A stretch of 38,751 nt of DNA from Steroidobacteraceae bacterium (GCA_019187495.1 JABAQN010000044.1:1-38751); one strand, 5' to 3'; shown: positions 8,455 through 17,943, counted from the first letter of the stretch. Made by a program: numbers and translations. The notes: a model not told the origin generated them from the sequence alone.

Positions 8455-10548
8455 GTGGCCCCGCAGCAGCAGCGCGCATCGATACGACACCCGGCGGTCG
8501 TGGCGATCGGCTATTGGCCGATTCACCTCGCGGCCACCACGATCGGCAACTCACTGCTGGTGGCGACCTCGAGCGCGGCCGCTTTCTGGCCCGCCAGCGG
8601 CACGCTCATTGCCGCGCTGCTGATCTTCGGCCCGCGCTGCTGGCCGTGGCTGCTCGGGTCCGCGTTCATCGCGGAGGCGCTCGCCTATGCCCCGCTGCAG
8701 CATGTGTTCGCCACGCAGGTCGGGTTGCAGATCGCGCTCGTCAATGCCGGCCAGAGCCTGCTCGCGGTGCTGCTGATTCGCCGGTACATCGGCCAGCGCA
8801 TCGATTTCGCGCGCGTCGGTCCGACAGCGCGGCTGACCGCGGCGCTGCTCGTCGCCATGTTCATCGGCAGCCTGGTCGGTGGGGTCGTCGTGGCCGGCGT
8901 CGGCAACGTGGCGCCGTACTGGCGCAACCAGCAGGCCTGGTGGATGAGCGGGTATCTCGGTGCGATCGTGCTCGTGCCGCTGATCCTCTCGTGGGTGGAG
9001 TGGGGATTCAGGCCCGCGCACGACCGGGTGCAACCCGCGCGCTGGTACCTGCTGCTGCAGTTCGCCGTGCTCGCGCTCGTCGTGTGGCATGTTTTCTCCG
9101 GCACTCACCGGCTCGATCTGATCGCGCTCGATTCGCCGTTCTTCGTCTACTCGATACTCCTCTGGATCGCCTCGAGCGGCGGAGCGCGGCGTGTCACGCT
9201 CGCGCTGCTCCTGGTCAGCGTCGTCGCGACGATCTATACGCTCGCCGGCGCGGGTCCCTACGGCAGCGCCTCCGGCTCGCCGTTCAGCCCGGTGCTCAAC
9301 CTGCAGGCGTTCCTCGTGCTCGTGGTCGTACCGCTCCTCGTCGTGCAAGCCTCGATCGCCGAGAAGCGCGGCGCGCTCGCGCTCGTGCGTGCGAGCGACG
9401 AGCGCTACCGGGCGTTCGTCGCGCACAGCTCCGAGGCGATCTTCCGCTACGAGCTGTCGCAGCCGATGCCGCTTTCCCTGCCCACGCATGAGCAGCACGC
9501 CTGGCTCGAGGCGCACGCGTACATCGCCGAGGCCAACGACGCATTCCGGGATGCCGATGGAGGCGACCTGACCGAGGCGCTCGTCGCGCGCAGCCCGTCG
9601 TGGCTCAAGCGCTGCCTCGCGACGGTGCCGGACACGATCGCCGCAGGCGGCCGCGTGGAGAACGTGGAATGCGTGCTGCCCGGGCCCTATGGCCTCGATC
9701 GCACGCTGCTCGTTTCACTCTCCACGGAGGTGAGCCACGGGGCGCTGCAGCGGATCTGGGGCGTCGCGCGCGACGTCACGCAGTACCGCTCCGCCCAGCG
9801 CCGGCTCGAGGAGCAGCAGCGGGAGCTGCGGGCCCTCGCGACCGAACTGACGCTCACCGAGGATCGTGCGCGGCGCAAGATCGCGGCCGACCTGCACGAC
9901 GGTCTCGCCCAGAGCCTCGTCGGCCTGCAGATGCATGTGGCCGCGATCCGCACCGCGGCCGAGCAGGGCCGCCCGCTGCCCGATGTGTCGACGCTGGAGC
10001 TCACGATCAGCGAGTCGACCGCACAGGTGCGGGCGCTGATGACCGACCTCACGCCACCCGGCCTCCACGACCAGGGGATCGTGACCGGCATGTCCTGGCT
10101 CGCGGACGAGTTTGCGAAGCGCCAGCGCGTGCGCGTCGACTTCGGCGACGACGGCGTGCCGAAGCCGCTCGCGGAGGCAACCGCGGTCCTCGTGTTCCAG
10201 GCGGCGCGGCAGTTGCTGCAGAACGTCGCGCGCCACGCACAATCGACGACCGTCACCATCCGGACGACGGTCACCGGCGGTCGCTTCGAGCTGGCCGTGT
10301 CCGATTCCGGGGTCGGATTCAACGTCTCGGATCTCACGTTCCTGCCGACGCGGCAGGGCGGGTTCGGGCTCTACAGCATCCGCGAACGCCTGTCGATCAT
10401 CGGCGGCACGCTCGAGATCGACTCCACGCCGGGCCGTGGTACGCGCGTTCGCATCACGGCGCCGCTCGCATCGGCGGACAGCAGGACGCAATCGGCGACG
10501 GGGGAACCTGTCCGCCGCGCGGTGGACCCGGGGAGCGCCGCATGCTGA
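8455..10548 (+). CDS. MASE1-type membrane sensor histidine kinase (NarL/UhpB class)
   Basis: This 697-residue kinase begins with about eight membrane helices (residues 15-305) in the MASE1 style, with an early FWPASGTLIAALL. A PAS-like region (about 315-445) follows. The HisKA_3 dimerisation domain has its phospho-acceptor His near residue 481 in ADLHDGLAQ, and the ATPase domain has QNVARHA, DSGVGF and GFGLYSIRER. Kinases of this class normally pair with LuxR-type response regulators, but none lies nearby, so it appears orphan. The start is a GTG at 8455. Its last codons overlap gloB by seven bases. The ligand is unknown. Confidence 0.88.
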   Translation: MAPQQQRASIRHPAVVAIGYWPIHLAATTIGNSLLVATSSAAAFWPASGTLIAALLIFGPRCWPWLLGSAFIAEALAYAPLQHVFATQVGLQIALVNAGQSLLAVLLIRRYIGQRIDFARVGPTARLTAALLVAMFIGSLVGGVVVAGVGNVAPYWRNQQAWWMSGYLGAIVLVPLILSWVEWGFRPAHDRVQPARWYLLLQFAVLALVVWHVFSGTHRLDLIALDSPFFVYSILLWIASSGGARRVTLALLLVSVVATIYTLAGAGPYGSASGSPFSPVLNLQAFLVLVVVPLLVVQASIAEKRGALALVRASDERYRAFVAHSSEAIFRYELSQPMPLSLPTHEQHAWLEAHAYIAEANDAFRDADGGDLTEALVARSPSWLKRCLATVPDTIAAGGRVENVECVLPGPYGLDRTLLVSLSTEVSHGALQRIWGVARDVTQYRSAQRRLEEQQRELRALATELTLTEDRARRKIAADLHDGLAQSLVGLQMHVAAIRTAAEQGRPLPDVSTLELTISESTAQVRALMTDLTPPGLHDQGIVTGMSWLADEFAKRQRVRVDFGDDGVPKPLAEATAVLVFQAARQLLQNVARHAQSTTVTIRTTVTGGRFELAVSDSGVGFNVSDLTFLPTRQGGFGLYSIRERLSIIGGTLEIDSTPGRGTRVRITAPLASADSRTQSATGEPVRRAVDPGSAAC

Positions 10549-11333
10549 TCGAGCGTGTCTGGGCGGCGAACGACTACCGCAATTTCCACTATCTCGTCGC
10601 CTGCCCGGAATCGGGTGAGGCCCTCGCGATCGACCCCCTCGACTGGCGCAGGTGCCTCGCCGCGGCGCGCACAAGGGGCTATGAAATCACGCAGATCCTC
10701 AACACGCACGAACACCGCGACCACACCGGCGGCAACGAGCCGCTGCGCGCCGCGACCGGCGCCCGCGTGCTCGCGCATGCCGGCGCAGCGGCGCGCATCG
10801 GCCATGTGGATGTCGGCCTGACGCGCGGTGATGTCGTGCGCGTCGGGCGCACGGTCGAGCTCGAGTGCCTCGATACACCGGGCCACACGCTCGCGCACCT
10901 GTGCCTCTATGCACGCGGTGACTCCCCCGTGCTGTTCTCGGGCGACACGCTCTTCAACGCGGGTGCCGGCAACTGCCAGCACGGGGGCCACCCGGAGCTG
11001 CTCTACGAGACCTTCACGCAGCAGCTTGCGCGGCTGCCGGATACGACCCGGGTGTATCCGGGACACGAATACCTCGGGCGCAACCTCGCTTTCACGCTCG
11101 ACCGTGAGCCGGGCAACGAGGCGGCCGCCACGCTGCAGCAGGCCATCGCGCGACAGGACCCCGCGAGCGCACCGGTCACGACGCTCGGCGAGGAGAAGCG
11201 CATCAACACGTTCTTCCGCCTGCGAAATCCCGTGATCATCGCGCGGCTGCGCGAGGCGTTTCCCGACCTGGCCGATGAACCCTCGCCGCGCGAAGTGTTC
11301 CTCAGGCTGCGCGAGCTGCGCAACCGCTGGTAG
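10542..11333 (+). CDS. gloB: Hydroxyacylglutathione hydrolase (glyoxalase II)
   Basis: GloB hydrolyses S-lactoylglutathione to lactate and glutathione, the second step of methylglyoxal detoxification. The 263-residue protein has the metallo-beta-lactamase fold. Its binuclear metal site is complete: THEHRDHTGG (HxHxDH) near residue 55, DTPGHT, FSGDTLF and YPGHEY. The C-terminal half carries the glutathione-binding KRINTFFR typical of the family. ATG 10542 lies inside the end of the sensor-kinase gene, preceded by GGGGAG, so the two are likely co-transcribed. The length is normal. A neighbouring glutathione S-transferase-like gene runs convergently. Confidence 0.94.
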   Translation: MLIERVWAANDYRNFHYLVACPESGEALAIDPLDWRRCLAAARTRGYEITQILNTHEHRDHTGGNEPLRAATGARVLAHAGAAARIGHVDVGLTRGDVVRVGRTVELECLDTPGHTLAHLCLYARGDSPVLFSGDTLFNAGAGNCQHGGHPELLYETFTQQLARLPDTTRVYPGHEYLGRNLAFTLDREPGNEAAATLQQAIARQDPASAPVTTLGEEKRINTFFRLRNPVIIARLREAFPDLADEPSPREVFLRLRELRNRW

Positions 11334-11347
11334 CGGCGATCGGCGGC

Positions 11348-11755
11348 TCAGCGCGCCACGGGTCGCGCCGTGATCGGCAGATGTCCCGGTTCGGCCGCGA
11401 CCCGATCGAGCCAGGCGCGGACGTGCGGATACGGCGCGAGGTCGTAGCCGCGTTCGAGCCGGTCCGCAAGTTCCGCACGCCGCGGCGAATCGGGCGGCAG
11501 GTGGCGTACGATGAAGCGCGGCGTCGCGACATAGGGTTCATGGCTGTATTGTTCGAAGAACATCCACTGGAGCACCCGGGCCCGTTGCAGCCGGTCGGCG
11601 GGAACCAGCGCCGGGCCTTCGGCCAGGTACCACACGATGGCGTTCGATTCCGCGAGGATGTCACATTCCTCCCAATCGCAGGTCATCCCGGGCCGGGCGA
11701 GTGTCAGGCGCACCTTGTAACCGTTGCCGGATTCGAGGTAGTCGTACAGCTTCAT
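11348..11755 (-). pseudogene. Glutathione S-transferase remnant with two internal deletions
   Basis: The frame is open and encodes 135 residues, against about 205-210 for the family. It starts normally with MKLYDYLESGNGYKVRLTLA. It then jumps from EECDI straight to LAESNAIVWYLAEG, missing the segment with the cis-Pro and much of the glutathione site. Family order resumes with FFEQYSHEPYVATPRF. A second gap follows between RLERGY and DLAPYPHVRAW, where helical-domain residues with the IADIAL motif should be. Both losses keep the frame, so a stable short protein is possible, but glutathione binding is unlikely. It could also start at ATG 11761. Confidence 0.65.
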
Positions 11756-11778
11756 CGCCATGGCCTCCCGGTCGATAG

Positions 11779-11784
11779 CATAAT
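11779..11784 (+). promoter_or_regulatory. CATAAT -10-like box six bases before the AI-2E transporter start
   Basis: CATAAT matches the -10 consensus at 5 of 6 positions and ends six bases before ATG 11791, so a transcript would begin at or next to the start codon. No clear -35 hexamer is seen. A leaderless message is an inference from this spacing. Confidence 0.35.
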
Positions 11785-11790
11785 CGCGAC

Positions 11791-12849
11791 ATGGACTCCG
11801 TGTTCTACAGGCGCGGCTTCGCGCTCGTCGCCCTGCTCGTGCTCGCATGGCTCCTCTATCGGGTGTTCGCGCCGTTCATCGGCCCGATCGTGTGGGCCGC
11901 ATTCCTCGCGTTCATGCTCGATCCGCTGCACCGGCGGCTGACCCGGCGTTTCGGGGGGCGATCCACCTCGTCGGCGGTGCTGCTCACCGTGCTGACACCG
12001 CTCGCGATCCTGCTGCCGTTGTCGATCCTCGGCGGCGTGTTCGCGCGGCAGGCGGCCGAGCTTGCGGTCCGCGCCCAGGCGTTCGTCCAGCGATTCGGCG
12101 CCGGCGGCTTCGGTGAGTGGCAGAGCTACCCCGTGATCGCGCGATCGCTCGGCTGGCTCGAGGCGAATGCCGGCCTCGGCGAGGCGCAACTGCGGGAATG
12201 GCTGCTCGCGGGCAGCCAGTCGTTCCTGAAGTGGGGCGCCGCGCTCGGCGGCAACGTGGTCGTCGGCGCGCTCGGCACCGCGGTCGGCTTCGGCATCGCG
12301 ATCGTGCTGCTCTATTTCTTCATCCGGGACGACTCGACCTGGTCCGCGCGCGCGATCCGGTTGATCCCGCTCGAACCGGCGCGGCGCGATGCGCTGATCG
12401 AGCACCTCGCGCAGGTGACGCGCGCGGTGGTGCTCGGCAGCGGCCTCACGGCGCTGCTGCAGGGATTCGCGGTCGGAGTGGGGTTCGCGATCGCGGGATT
12501 CCCGACCTTCGTCGTGTTCGGCGTGCTCGCGGCCCTGCTCGCCCTGCTGCCCATGGGCGGCGCAGCGCTCGTCTGGGTGCCGGGCGTGCTGTATCTCGCC
12601 GCGATCGGTCGCTGGGGCATGGCGACCTTCCTGCTGGTCTGGGGCATCGGCGTGTCGTTCAGCGACAATTTCGTGCGACCGATGCTCGTGTCGCGCCATG
12701 CGCAGGTTTCGACGCTCACCGTGTTCATCGGTGTACTGGGCGGCGCCTCGGCGTTCGGCGCCATCGGGCTGATCGTGGGGCCGCTCGTGCTCACGCTCGC
12801 GGCGGCGCTGCTCGGTTACCTGGATGAGATGAGCGCGCCGCCGGCATAA
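11791..12849 (+). CDS. AI-2E/PerM family transporter
   Basis: The 352-residue protein has about eight hydrophobic segments in the AI-2E (PerM/UPF0118) arrangement. An N-terminal pair contains PFIGPIVWAAFLAFML with LDPLHRRL. A long soluble loop (about 90-150) follows, then LLYFFIRDD and GFPTFVVFGVLAALLALLP. A terminal block GLIVGPLVLTLAAALLGY is the family signature. The family exports small molecules or ions; some members are sodium/proton antiporters, and the autoinducer-2 role applies to only a few. No quorum-sensing genes are nearby, so the substrate is open. It is divergent from the GST remnant, with 35 bases between them. Confidence 0.9.
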   Translation: MDSVFYRRGFALVALLVLAWLLYRVFAPFIGPIVWAAFLAFMLDPLHRRLTRRFGGRSTSSAVLLTVLTPLAILLPLSILGGVFARQAAELAVRAQAFVQRFGAGGFGEWQSYPVIARSLGWLEANAGLGEAQLREWLLAGSQSFLKWGAALGGNVVVGALGTAVGFGIAIVLLYFFIRDDSTWSARAIRLIPLEPARRDALIEHLAQVTRAVVLGSGLTALLQGFAVGVGFAIAGFPTFVVFGVLAALLALLPMGGAALVWVPGVLYLAAIGRWGMATFLLVWGIGVSFSDNFVRPMLVSRHAQVSTLTVFIGVLGGASAFGAIGLIVGPLVLTLAAALLGYLDEMSAPPA

Positions 12850-12860
12850 TAGGCGGCTCT

Positions 12861-15086
12861 ATGGACCTGTCCCCGATCCTCTCCCCGCTCAACGATGCGC
12901 AGCGGGCGGCCGTCACGGCGCCTGTCGGCCCGACGCTGGTACTCGCCGGTGCCGGCAGCGGCAAGACGCGGGTGCTCACGCACCGCGTCGCGTGGTTGAT
13001 CGAGGCCGAGGGCGCCTCGCCCCACAGCATTCTCGCGGTGACTTTCACCAACAAGGCCGCGGGCGAAATGCGCGCACGCATCGAGGGCCTGCTCGGTGTA
13101 CCGGGCGGTTCGCTGTGGATCGGCACCTTCCACGGCATCGCCCATCGGCTGCTGCGGCTGCACTGGCGCGAGGCCGGCCTGCCGCAGGGCTTCCAGATCC
13201 TGGATGCCGAGGACCAGCTGCGCATGGTGAAGAAGCTACTGAAATCGCAGGGGCTCGACGAATCGCGCTGGATCCCGCGGGAAGTCGCCTGGTTCATCAA
13301 TCACCAGAAAGACGAGGGGCTGCGGCCGAAGGCGCTGAAGGACGGCAACGACCCGACCCGCCGCCAGTTCATCAGGCTGTACCAGGACTACGAGGAAGCC
13401 TGCGCACGCGCCGGTGTCGTCGATTTCGCCGAGCTCCTGCTGCGCGCCTTCGAGCTGCTGCGCGACCAGACGGAAGTGCTGCGCCACTATCGGGCGCGCT
13501 TTCGCCACGTGCTCGTCGACGAGTTCCAGGACACCAACGCGATCCAGTACGCGTGGATGAAGCTGATCGCCGGCAGCGAGGGCGCGCCGTTCATCGTCGG
13601 GGACGACGACCAGTCGATCTACCGCTGGCGCGGCGCGCGGGTCGAAAACCTGCAGCAGTTCCGCCGCGACTGGCCGCAGGCGCAGCTCTTCAAGCTCGAA
13701 CAGAACTACCGCTCGACCGGCAACATCCTGAAGGCCGCAAATGCGCTGATCGACCACAACAACGGTCGCCTCGGCAAGGAGCTGTGGACCAACGGCGGCC
13801 ACGGCGAGCCGATCCGCGTCTATGCGGCGTTCAACGAGCGCGACGAGGCGGAGTTCGTCACGCAGCGGATCCGCGAATGGGTCGAGCGGGGCGGCGCGCG
13901 GCGCGAGATCGCGATCCTCTATCGCTCGAACGCGCAGTCGCGCGTGTTCGAAGAGGCATTTCTCTCGGCGCGCATCCCGTACCGGGTCTACGGCGGCCTG
14001 CGGTTCTTCGAACGCGCCGAAATCAAGGATGCGCTCGCCTACCTGCGGTTGCTGTCGAATCGCAACGACGACGCCTCGTTCGAGCGCGTCGTGAACCTGC
14101 CGACGCGCGGCATCGGCGCGAGAACCATTGGCGAGCTGCGCGAGTCCGCGCGCGCCGCCGGCGGCTCGCTGTGGCAGGCGGCGCAGCAGGCGCTCGCGAA
14201 CGGCGCCCTCGGCACGCGGGCGGATACGGCGCTCGGCGGCTTCCTGCAGCTGATCGGGCGACTCGCGACCGATGTCGCCGGGCTGCCGCTGCACGAACAG
14301 GTCGATTTGGTGCTCGCGGGCAGCGGCCTCACCCTGCACCACAAGAAGGACAAGGCCGATCGCGGCGAGGCACGCGTCGAGAACCTCGAGGAACTCGTCA
14401 GCGCCGCGCGCGGCTTCGAACCCGAGGGCGACCTTGCGCCGCTCGATGCCTTCCTCGCGCACGCCGCGCTCGAAGCCGGCGAGGGACAGGCGGGCGAGTG
14501 GGAGGACTGCGTGCAGATGATGACGCTGCACTCGGCCAAGGGGCTCGAGTTTCCGGTGGTGTTCCTCTGCGGCATGGAGGACGGCCTGTTTCCGCACCAG
14601 CGCTCGCTCAACGATCTCGACGGGCTCGAGGAAGAACGACGGCTGTGCTATGTCGGCGTGACGCGCGCGATGCAGCGGTTGTATCTCAGCTTCGCCGAGC
14701 AGCGCCGGCTGCACGGCAATGACAGCTACGGCCAGCCATCGCGCTTCATCGGGGAGATTCCCGAGGACCTCGTCGAGGAAGTGCGCCCGCGCATCCAGGT
14801 CGGGCGGCCATGGGCCCGGCCGGGAACGCACTCGGCGGACGGGTCGGCGTCGATGCGCGCGCGGCCATCCGCCTTCTCCCCGGCACAGGCCGGACGCCGC
14901 GCCATCGCCACCGGGCCCGTCGCACCCGGCATGCGGCTCGGCGCACGGGTGCGGCACGGCAAGTTCGGCGAAGGCACGGTCCTCAACGTCGAGGGCCAGG
15001 GCCCGCAGGCGCGTGTGCAGGTGAACTTCGAGCGGCAGGGCACGAAATGGCTCATGCTCGCGTACGCCAATCTCGAGGCAATGTGA
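12861..15086 (+). CDS. uvrD: DNA helicase II (UvrD)
   Basis: UvrD is a 3'-to-5' superfamily 1A helicase of nucleotide-excision and mismatch repair. The 741-residue protein has motif I LAGAGSGKTR, Ia FTNKAAGEM, II VDEFQDTN, III DDDQSIYRWRGA, IV EQNYRST, V LHSAKGLEFP and VI VGVTRAMQ. The C-terminal Tudor-like domain (RVRHGKFGEGTV, about residue 690 on), which binds RNA polymerase in UvrD and PcrA, is present. Rep lacks this kind of tail, which favours UvrD. ATG 12861 lies 11 bases after the previous stop. A CATAAT at 12845-12850, overlapping that stop, may be its -10 box. Confidence 0.95.
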   Translation: MDLSPILSPLNDAQRAAVTAPVGPTLVLAGAGSGKTRVLTHRVAWLIEAEGASPHSILAVTFTNKAAGEMRARIEGLLGVPGGSLWIGTFHGIAHRLLRLHWREAGLPQGFQILDAEDQLRMVKKLLKSQGLDESRWIPREVAWFINHQKDEGLRPKALKDGNDPTRRQFIRLYQDYEEACARAGVVDFAELLLRAFELLRDQTEVLRHYRARFRHVLVDEFQDTNAIQYAWMKLIAGSEGAPFIVGDDDQSIYRWRGARVENLQQFRRDWPQAQLFKLEQNYRSTGNILKAANALIDHNNGRLGKELWTNGGHGEPIRVYAAFNERDEAEFVTQRIREWVERGGARREIAILYRSNAQSRVFEEAFLSARIPYRVYGGLRFFERAEIKDALAYLRLLSNRNDDASFERVVNLPTRGIGARTIGELRESARAAGGSLWQAAQQALANGALGTRADTALGGFLQLIGRLATDVAGLPLHEQVDLVLAGSGLTLHHKKDKADRGEARVENLEELVSAARGFEPEGDLAPLDAFLAHAALEAGEGQAGEWEDCVQMMTLHSAKGLEFPVVFLCGMEDGLFPHQRSLNDLDGLEEERRLCYVGVTRAMQRLYLSFAEQRRLHGNDSYGQPSRFIGEIPEDLVEEVRPRIQVGRPWARPGTHSADGSASMRARPSAFSPAQAGRRAIATGPVAPGMRLGARVRHGKFGEGTVLNVEGQGPQARVQVNFERQGTKWLMLAYANLEAM

Positions 15087-15093
15087 CTGCACC

Positions 15094-16467
15094 ATGAAGA
15101 TCGTGATCCTCGGCGCCGGCCAGGTCGGCCGCACGGCCGCGCAGCATCTCTCGCGCGAAGAGGCCAACGACGTCACCGTCGTCGACAGGAACGAAGAGGT
15201 ATTGCGCGACCTGCAGGGCCGGCTCGACATCCGCACCGTCGCGGGCAATGCATCGTTCCCGACCGTACTCGACGCCGCTGGCGTCGCCGATGCCGAGGTA
15301 CTGATCGCCGTCACGAACAGCGACGAAGTGAACATGCTGGCGTGCGAGGTTGCCTACACGCTCTACCGGACGCCGACCAAGATCGCGCGCATCCGCTCGC
15401 CCGAGTACACCAGCAACCCGAAGCTCTTCTCGGACGAGGCGCTGTCGGTCGACGTCTGGATCAGCCCCGAGCAGCTGGTCACCGAGTATGTCGAACGCCT
15501 GATCCGCTATCCCGGCGCATTGCAGGTGCTCACCTTCGCGGCGGGCCGCCTGCGTCTGGTCGGTGTGCGTGCGGATGGCCAGGCGCCGCTTTGCGGGCAG
15601 CCGATCCGGCTGCTGCGCGAGCACCTGCCCGATGTCGAAGCGCGCGTCGTCGCCATTTATCGCGACGGGCGCGGCATCGATCCGGAGGGCGACGTCGCGA
15701 TCCAGGCGGACGACGAGGTTTTCTTCCTGGCCGAGCGCGAGCAGGTGCGGCGGGTGATGGGTGAATTGCGCCGCGAAGACAATCCCGCGAAGCGGGTCGT
15801 GATCGCCGGCGGCGGCAGCATCGGCTTTCGCCTCGCGCGGATGCTCGAGAAGACGCACCATGTCAAGGTCATCGAACGGGACGCGGCGCGCGCGCGCCGG
15901 ATATCGGAAGTGCTCGAGCAGGCGATCGTGCTGCACGGCGACGCCGCGGACGAGGAACTGCTGATCGAGGAGAACATCGACGGCGCCGACGTGTTCGCGG
16001 CGCTCACCAATTCCGAGGAAGCGAACATCCTCTCGGCGATGCTCGCCAAGCGGCTCGGTGCTGCCAAGGTGATGGCGCTGATCAACAAGCCCTCGTATGC
16101 GGAGCTGATGGAGAGCGGCAGCATCGATGTCGCGATCTCCCCGCAGGCCGTCACGATCGGCTCGCTGCTCGCCCACGTGCGGCGCGGCGACATCGTGCGC
16201 GTGCACTCGTTGAAACACGGCGCGGCCGAGGCGATGGAGGCGATCGCGCACGGCGACCGGGGTCGTTCACGCGTGGTCGGCGTCGCGGTCGGCGACATCG
16301 CGTTGCCGGACGATGCCCGCATCGGTGCCATCGTCCGCGACCAGAAAGTCATCATGGCGCATCGCGATACCGTGGTGCAGGAGAATGACCACGTCATCAT
16401 GTTTCTCGCCGACCGGCGCCATGTCGAACAGGTGGAGCGGCTGTTCATGACCGCAACGCCGCGCTAG
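15094..16467 (+). CDS. trkA: Trk potassium uptake regulatory subunit TrkA
   Basis: TrkA is the peripheral, nucleotide-binding gating subunit of the Trk potassium channel complex. The 457-residue protein has two tandem RCK units. The first Rossmann domain starts KIVILGAGQVGRTAAQHL, with an acidic end of strand 2 at VVDRNEE. The second starts near residue 232 with RVVIAGGGSIGFRLARML and VIERDAARA. A TrkA-C domain follows each, which is the standard full-length design. It begins seven bases after uvrD and ends six bases before trkH, so trkA and trkH should be expressed together. Confidence 0.96.
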   Translation: MKIVILGAGQVGRTAAQHLSREEANDVTVVDRNEEVLRDLQGRLDIRTVAGNASFPTVLDAAGVADAEVLIAVTNSDEVNMLACEVAYTLYRTPTKIARIRSPEYTSNPKLFSDEALSVDVWISPEQLVTEYVERLIRYPGALQVLTFAAGRLRLVGVRADGQAPLCGQPIRLLREHLPDVEARVVAIYRDGRGIDPEGDVAIQADDEVFFLAEREQVRRVMGELRREDNPAKRVVIAGGGSIGFRLARMLEKTHHVKVIERDAARARRISEVLEQAIVLHGDAADEELLIEENIDGADVFAALTNSEEANILSAMLAKRLGAAKVMALINKPSYAELMESGSIDVAISPQAVTIGSLLAHVRRGDIVRVHSLKHGAAEAMEAIAHGDRGRSRVVGVAVGDIALPDDARIGAIVRDQKVIMAHRDTVVQENDHVIMFLADRRHVEQVERLFMTATPR

Positions 16468-16473
16468 CCGCCC

Positions 16474-17922
16474 GTGTTCGCGGTCCTGCACGTCCTCGGA
16501 TTGATGCTCGCGTTCTTCGCGATCACGTTCGTGCTGCCGATCGCCTGCTCGATCATCACCGGCGACGGCATGCTCCTGCATTTCGTGGAGGCCGCGGCAC
16601 TCAACGTGGTGATCGGCCTGCTGCTGGCGCTCGTCTTCCGGCGCCATCGGCGCGAACTGAAGGCGCGCGACGGCTTCCTGCTCGTGACGCTCGTCTGGGT
16701 GATGATGTCGGCCGCGGCGGCGGTACCCCTCCTGATGGCGATTCCCGGCCTGTCATTCACGGACGCGTACTTCGAGGCGATGTCGGGCCTCACGACGACC
16801 GGCTCGACCGTCCTCACGGGGCTCGATGCGCTGCCGCCGTCCGTGAACCTGTGGCGCGCCGCGCTGCACTGGTACGGCGGGCTCGGCATCATCGTGCTGG
16901 CCGTCGCGGTCCTGCCGCTGCTCGGCGTCGGTGGCATGCAGGTCTACAAGGCCGAGAGCCCGGGACCCGTGAAGGACGAAAAGCTGACGCCGCGCATCAC
17001 GCAGACCGCGAAAGCACTGTGGCTCGTCTATGCGGCCATCACCGCAATCGGGATCGTCGCGCTGCACGGCGCGGGCATGACCTGGCTCGACGCGATCTGC
17101 CATTCCTTCTCCGCGATGGGGCTCGGCGGCTTCTCCACGCACGATGCCGGCGTCGGCTACTTCAATTCACCGGCAATCGAGCTCGTGCTGATCGGCATCA
17201 TGCTGTGCGCCTGCCTCAATTTCTCGCGCCACTTCATGGCGGTGCAGAAACTGTCGCTCGCGCCGTACCTGCGCGATGCCGAGGCCAAGGCGATCCTGAT
17301 CGTGCTCGGCACGAGCGTGTTCGGCATCACGCTACTCATCTGGGCGAGCGGCACTTATGCCCATTTCACCACCGCGCTGCGGCATGCGGCCTTCAGCGTG
17401 GTGTCGGTCGCGTCGACCACCGGCTTCGTCACCGAGAACTACGAGAACTGGCCGATATTCGCGCCCGTGTGGATGCTGTTCCTCTCGTGTATCGTCTGCA
17501 GCACGGGTTCGACGGGCGGCGGCATCAAGATGTTCCGCACGTTGCTGCTCGAGCGCCATGCCGTGCGCGAGATGAAAACCCTGCTGCATCCGCGCGCGCT
17601 GGTGCCGATCCGCATCGGTGGGCGCGTGATCGCGGACCGGATCGTCTACGCGGTGCTCGCGTTCATTTTCCTTTACTTCGCGACGATCGCGGCACTGACA
17701 TTCACGCTGCTGCTGTCGGGGCTCGACCTCGTCTCCTCGTTCAGCGGCGTCGTCGCCTCGATCAACAACCTCGGCCCCGGCCTCGAGCTCGCGGGCCCGT
17801 CGACCCAGTACCAGAAGTTCAGCGATTTCCAGACCTGGGTGTTTACCGCTGCGATGTTGCTCGGGCGGCTGGAGATATTCAGCGTGCTGGTGCTGTTCAC
17901 CCCGGCGTTCTGGCGAAACTGA
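16474..17922 (+). CDS. trkH: Trk potassium uptake channel subunit TrkH
   Basis: TrkH is the potassium-conducting membrane subunit, built from four M1-pore-M2 repeats. The 482-residue protein shows the pore loops with their selectivity-filter regions: SGLTTTGSTVL, FSAMGLGGFST, ASTTGFVTENY and ASINNLGPGLE. The intramembrane gate loop STGSTGGGIKMFR is also present. The start is a GTG at 16474, giving FAVLHVLGLMLAFFA as the first helix. The length matches E. coli TrkH. Together with the adjacent trkA it makes a complete uptake system. Confidence 0.96.
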   Translation: MFAVLHVLGLMLAFFAITFVLPIACSIITGDGMLLHFVEAAALNVVIGLLLALVFRRHRRELKARDGFLLVTLVWVMMSAAAAVPLLMAIPGLSFTDAYFEAMSGLTTTGSTVLTGLDALPPSVNLWRAALHWYGGLGIIVLAVAVLPLLGVGGMQVYKAESPGPVKDEKLTPRITQTAKALWLVYAAITAIGIVALHGAGMTWLDAICHSFSAMGLGGFSTHDAGVGYFNSPAIELVLIGIMLCACLNFSRHFMAVQKLSLAPYLRDAEAKAILIVLGTSVFGITLLIWASGTYAHFTTALRHAAFSVVSVASTTGFVTENYENWPIFAPVWMLFLSCIVCSTGSTGGGIKMFRTLLLERHAVREMKTLLHPRALVPIRIGGRVIADRIVYAVLAFIFLYFATIAALTFTLLLSGLDLVSSFSGVVASINNLGPGLELAGPSTQYQKFSDFQTWVFTAAMLLGRLEIFSVLVLFTPAFWRN

Positions 17923-17943
17923 AGGGCGAGCAACGGGGGCGCG

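Noticed and set aside
11791..12849. Quorum-sensing autoinducer-2 exporter
   Set aside because: The family name is historical, and no luxS or quorum-sensing gene is nearby; substrate left open.
13236..15335. A 699-codon minus-strand frame opposite uvrD
   Set aside because: All seven helicase motifs are on the plus strand; the antisense translation shows no domain.
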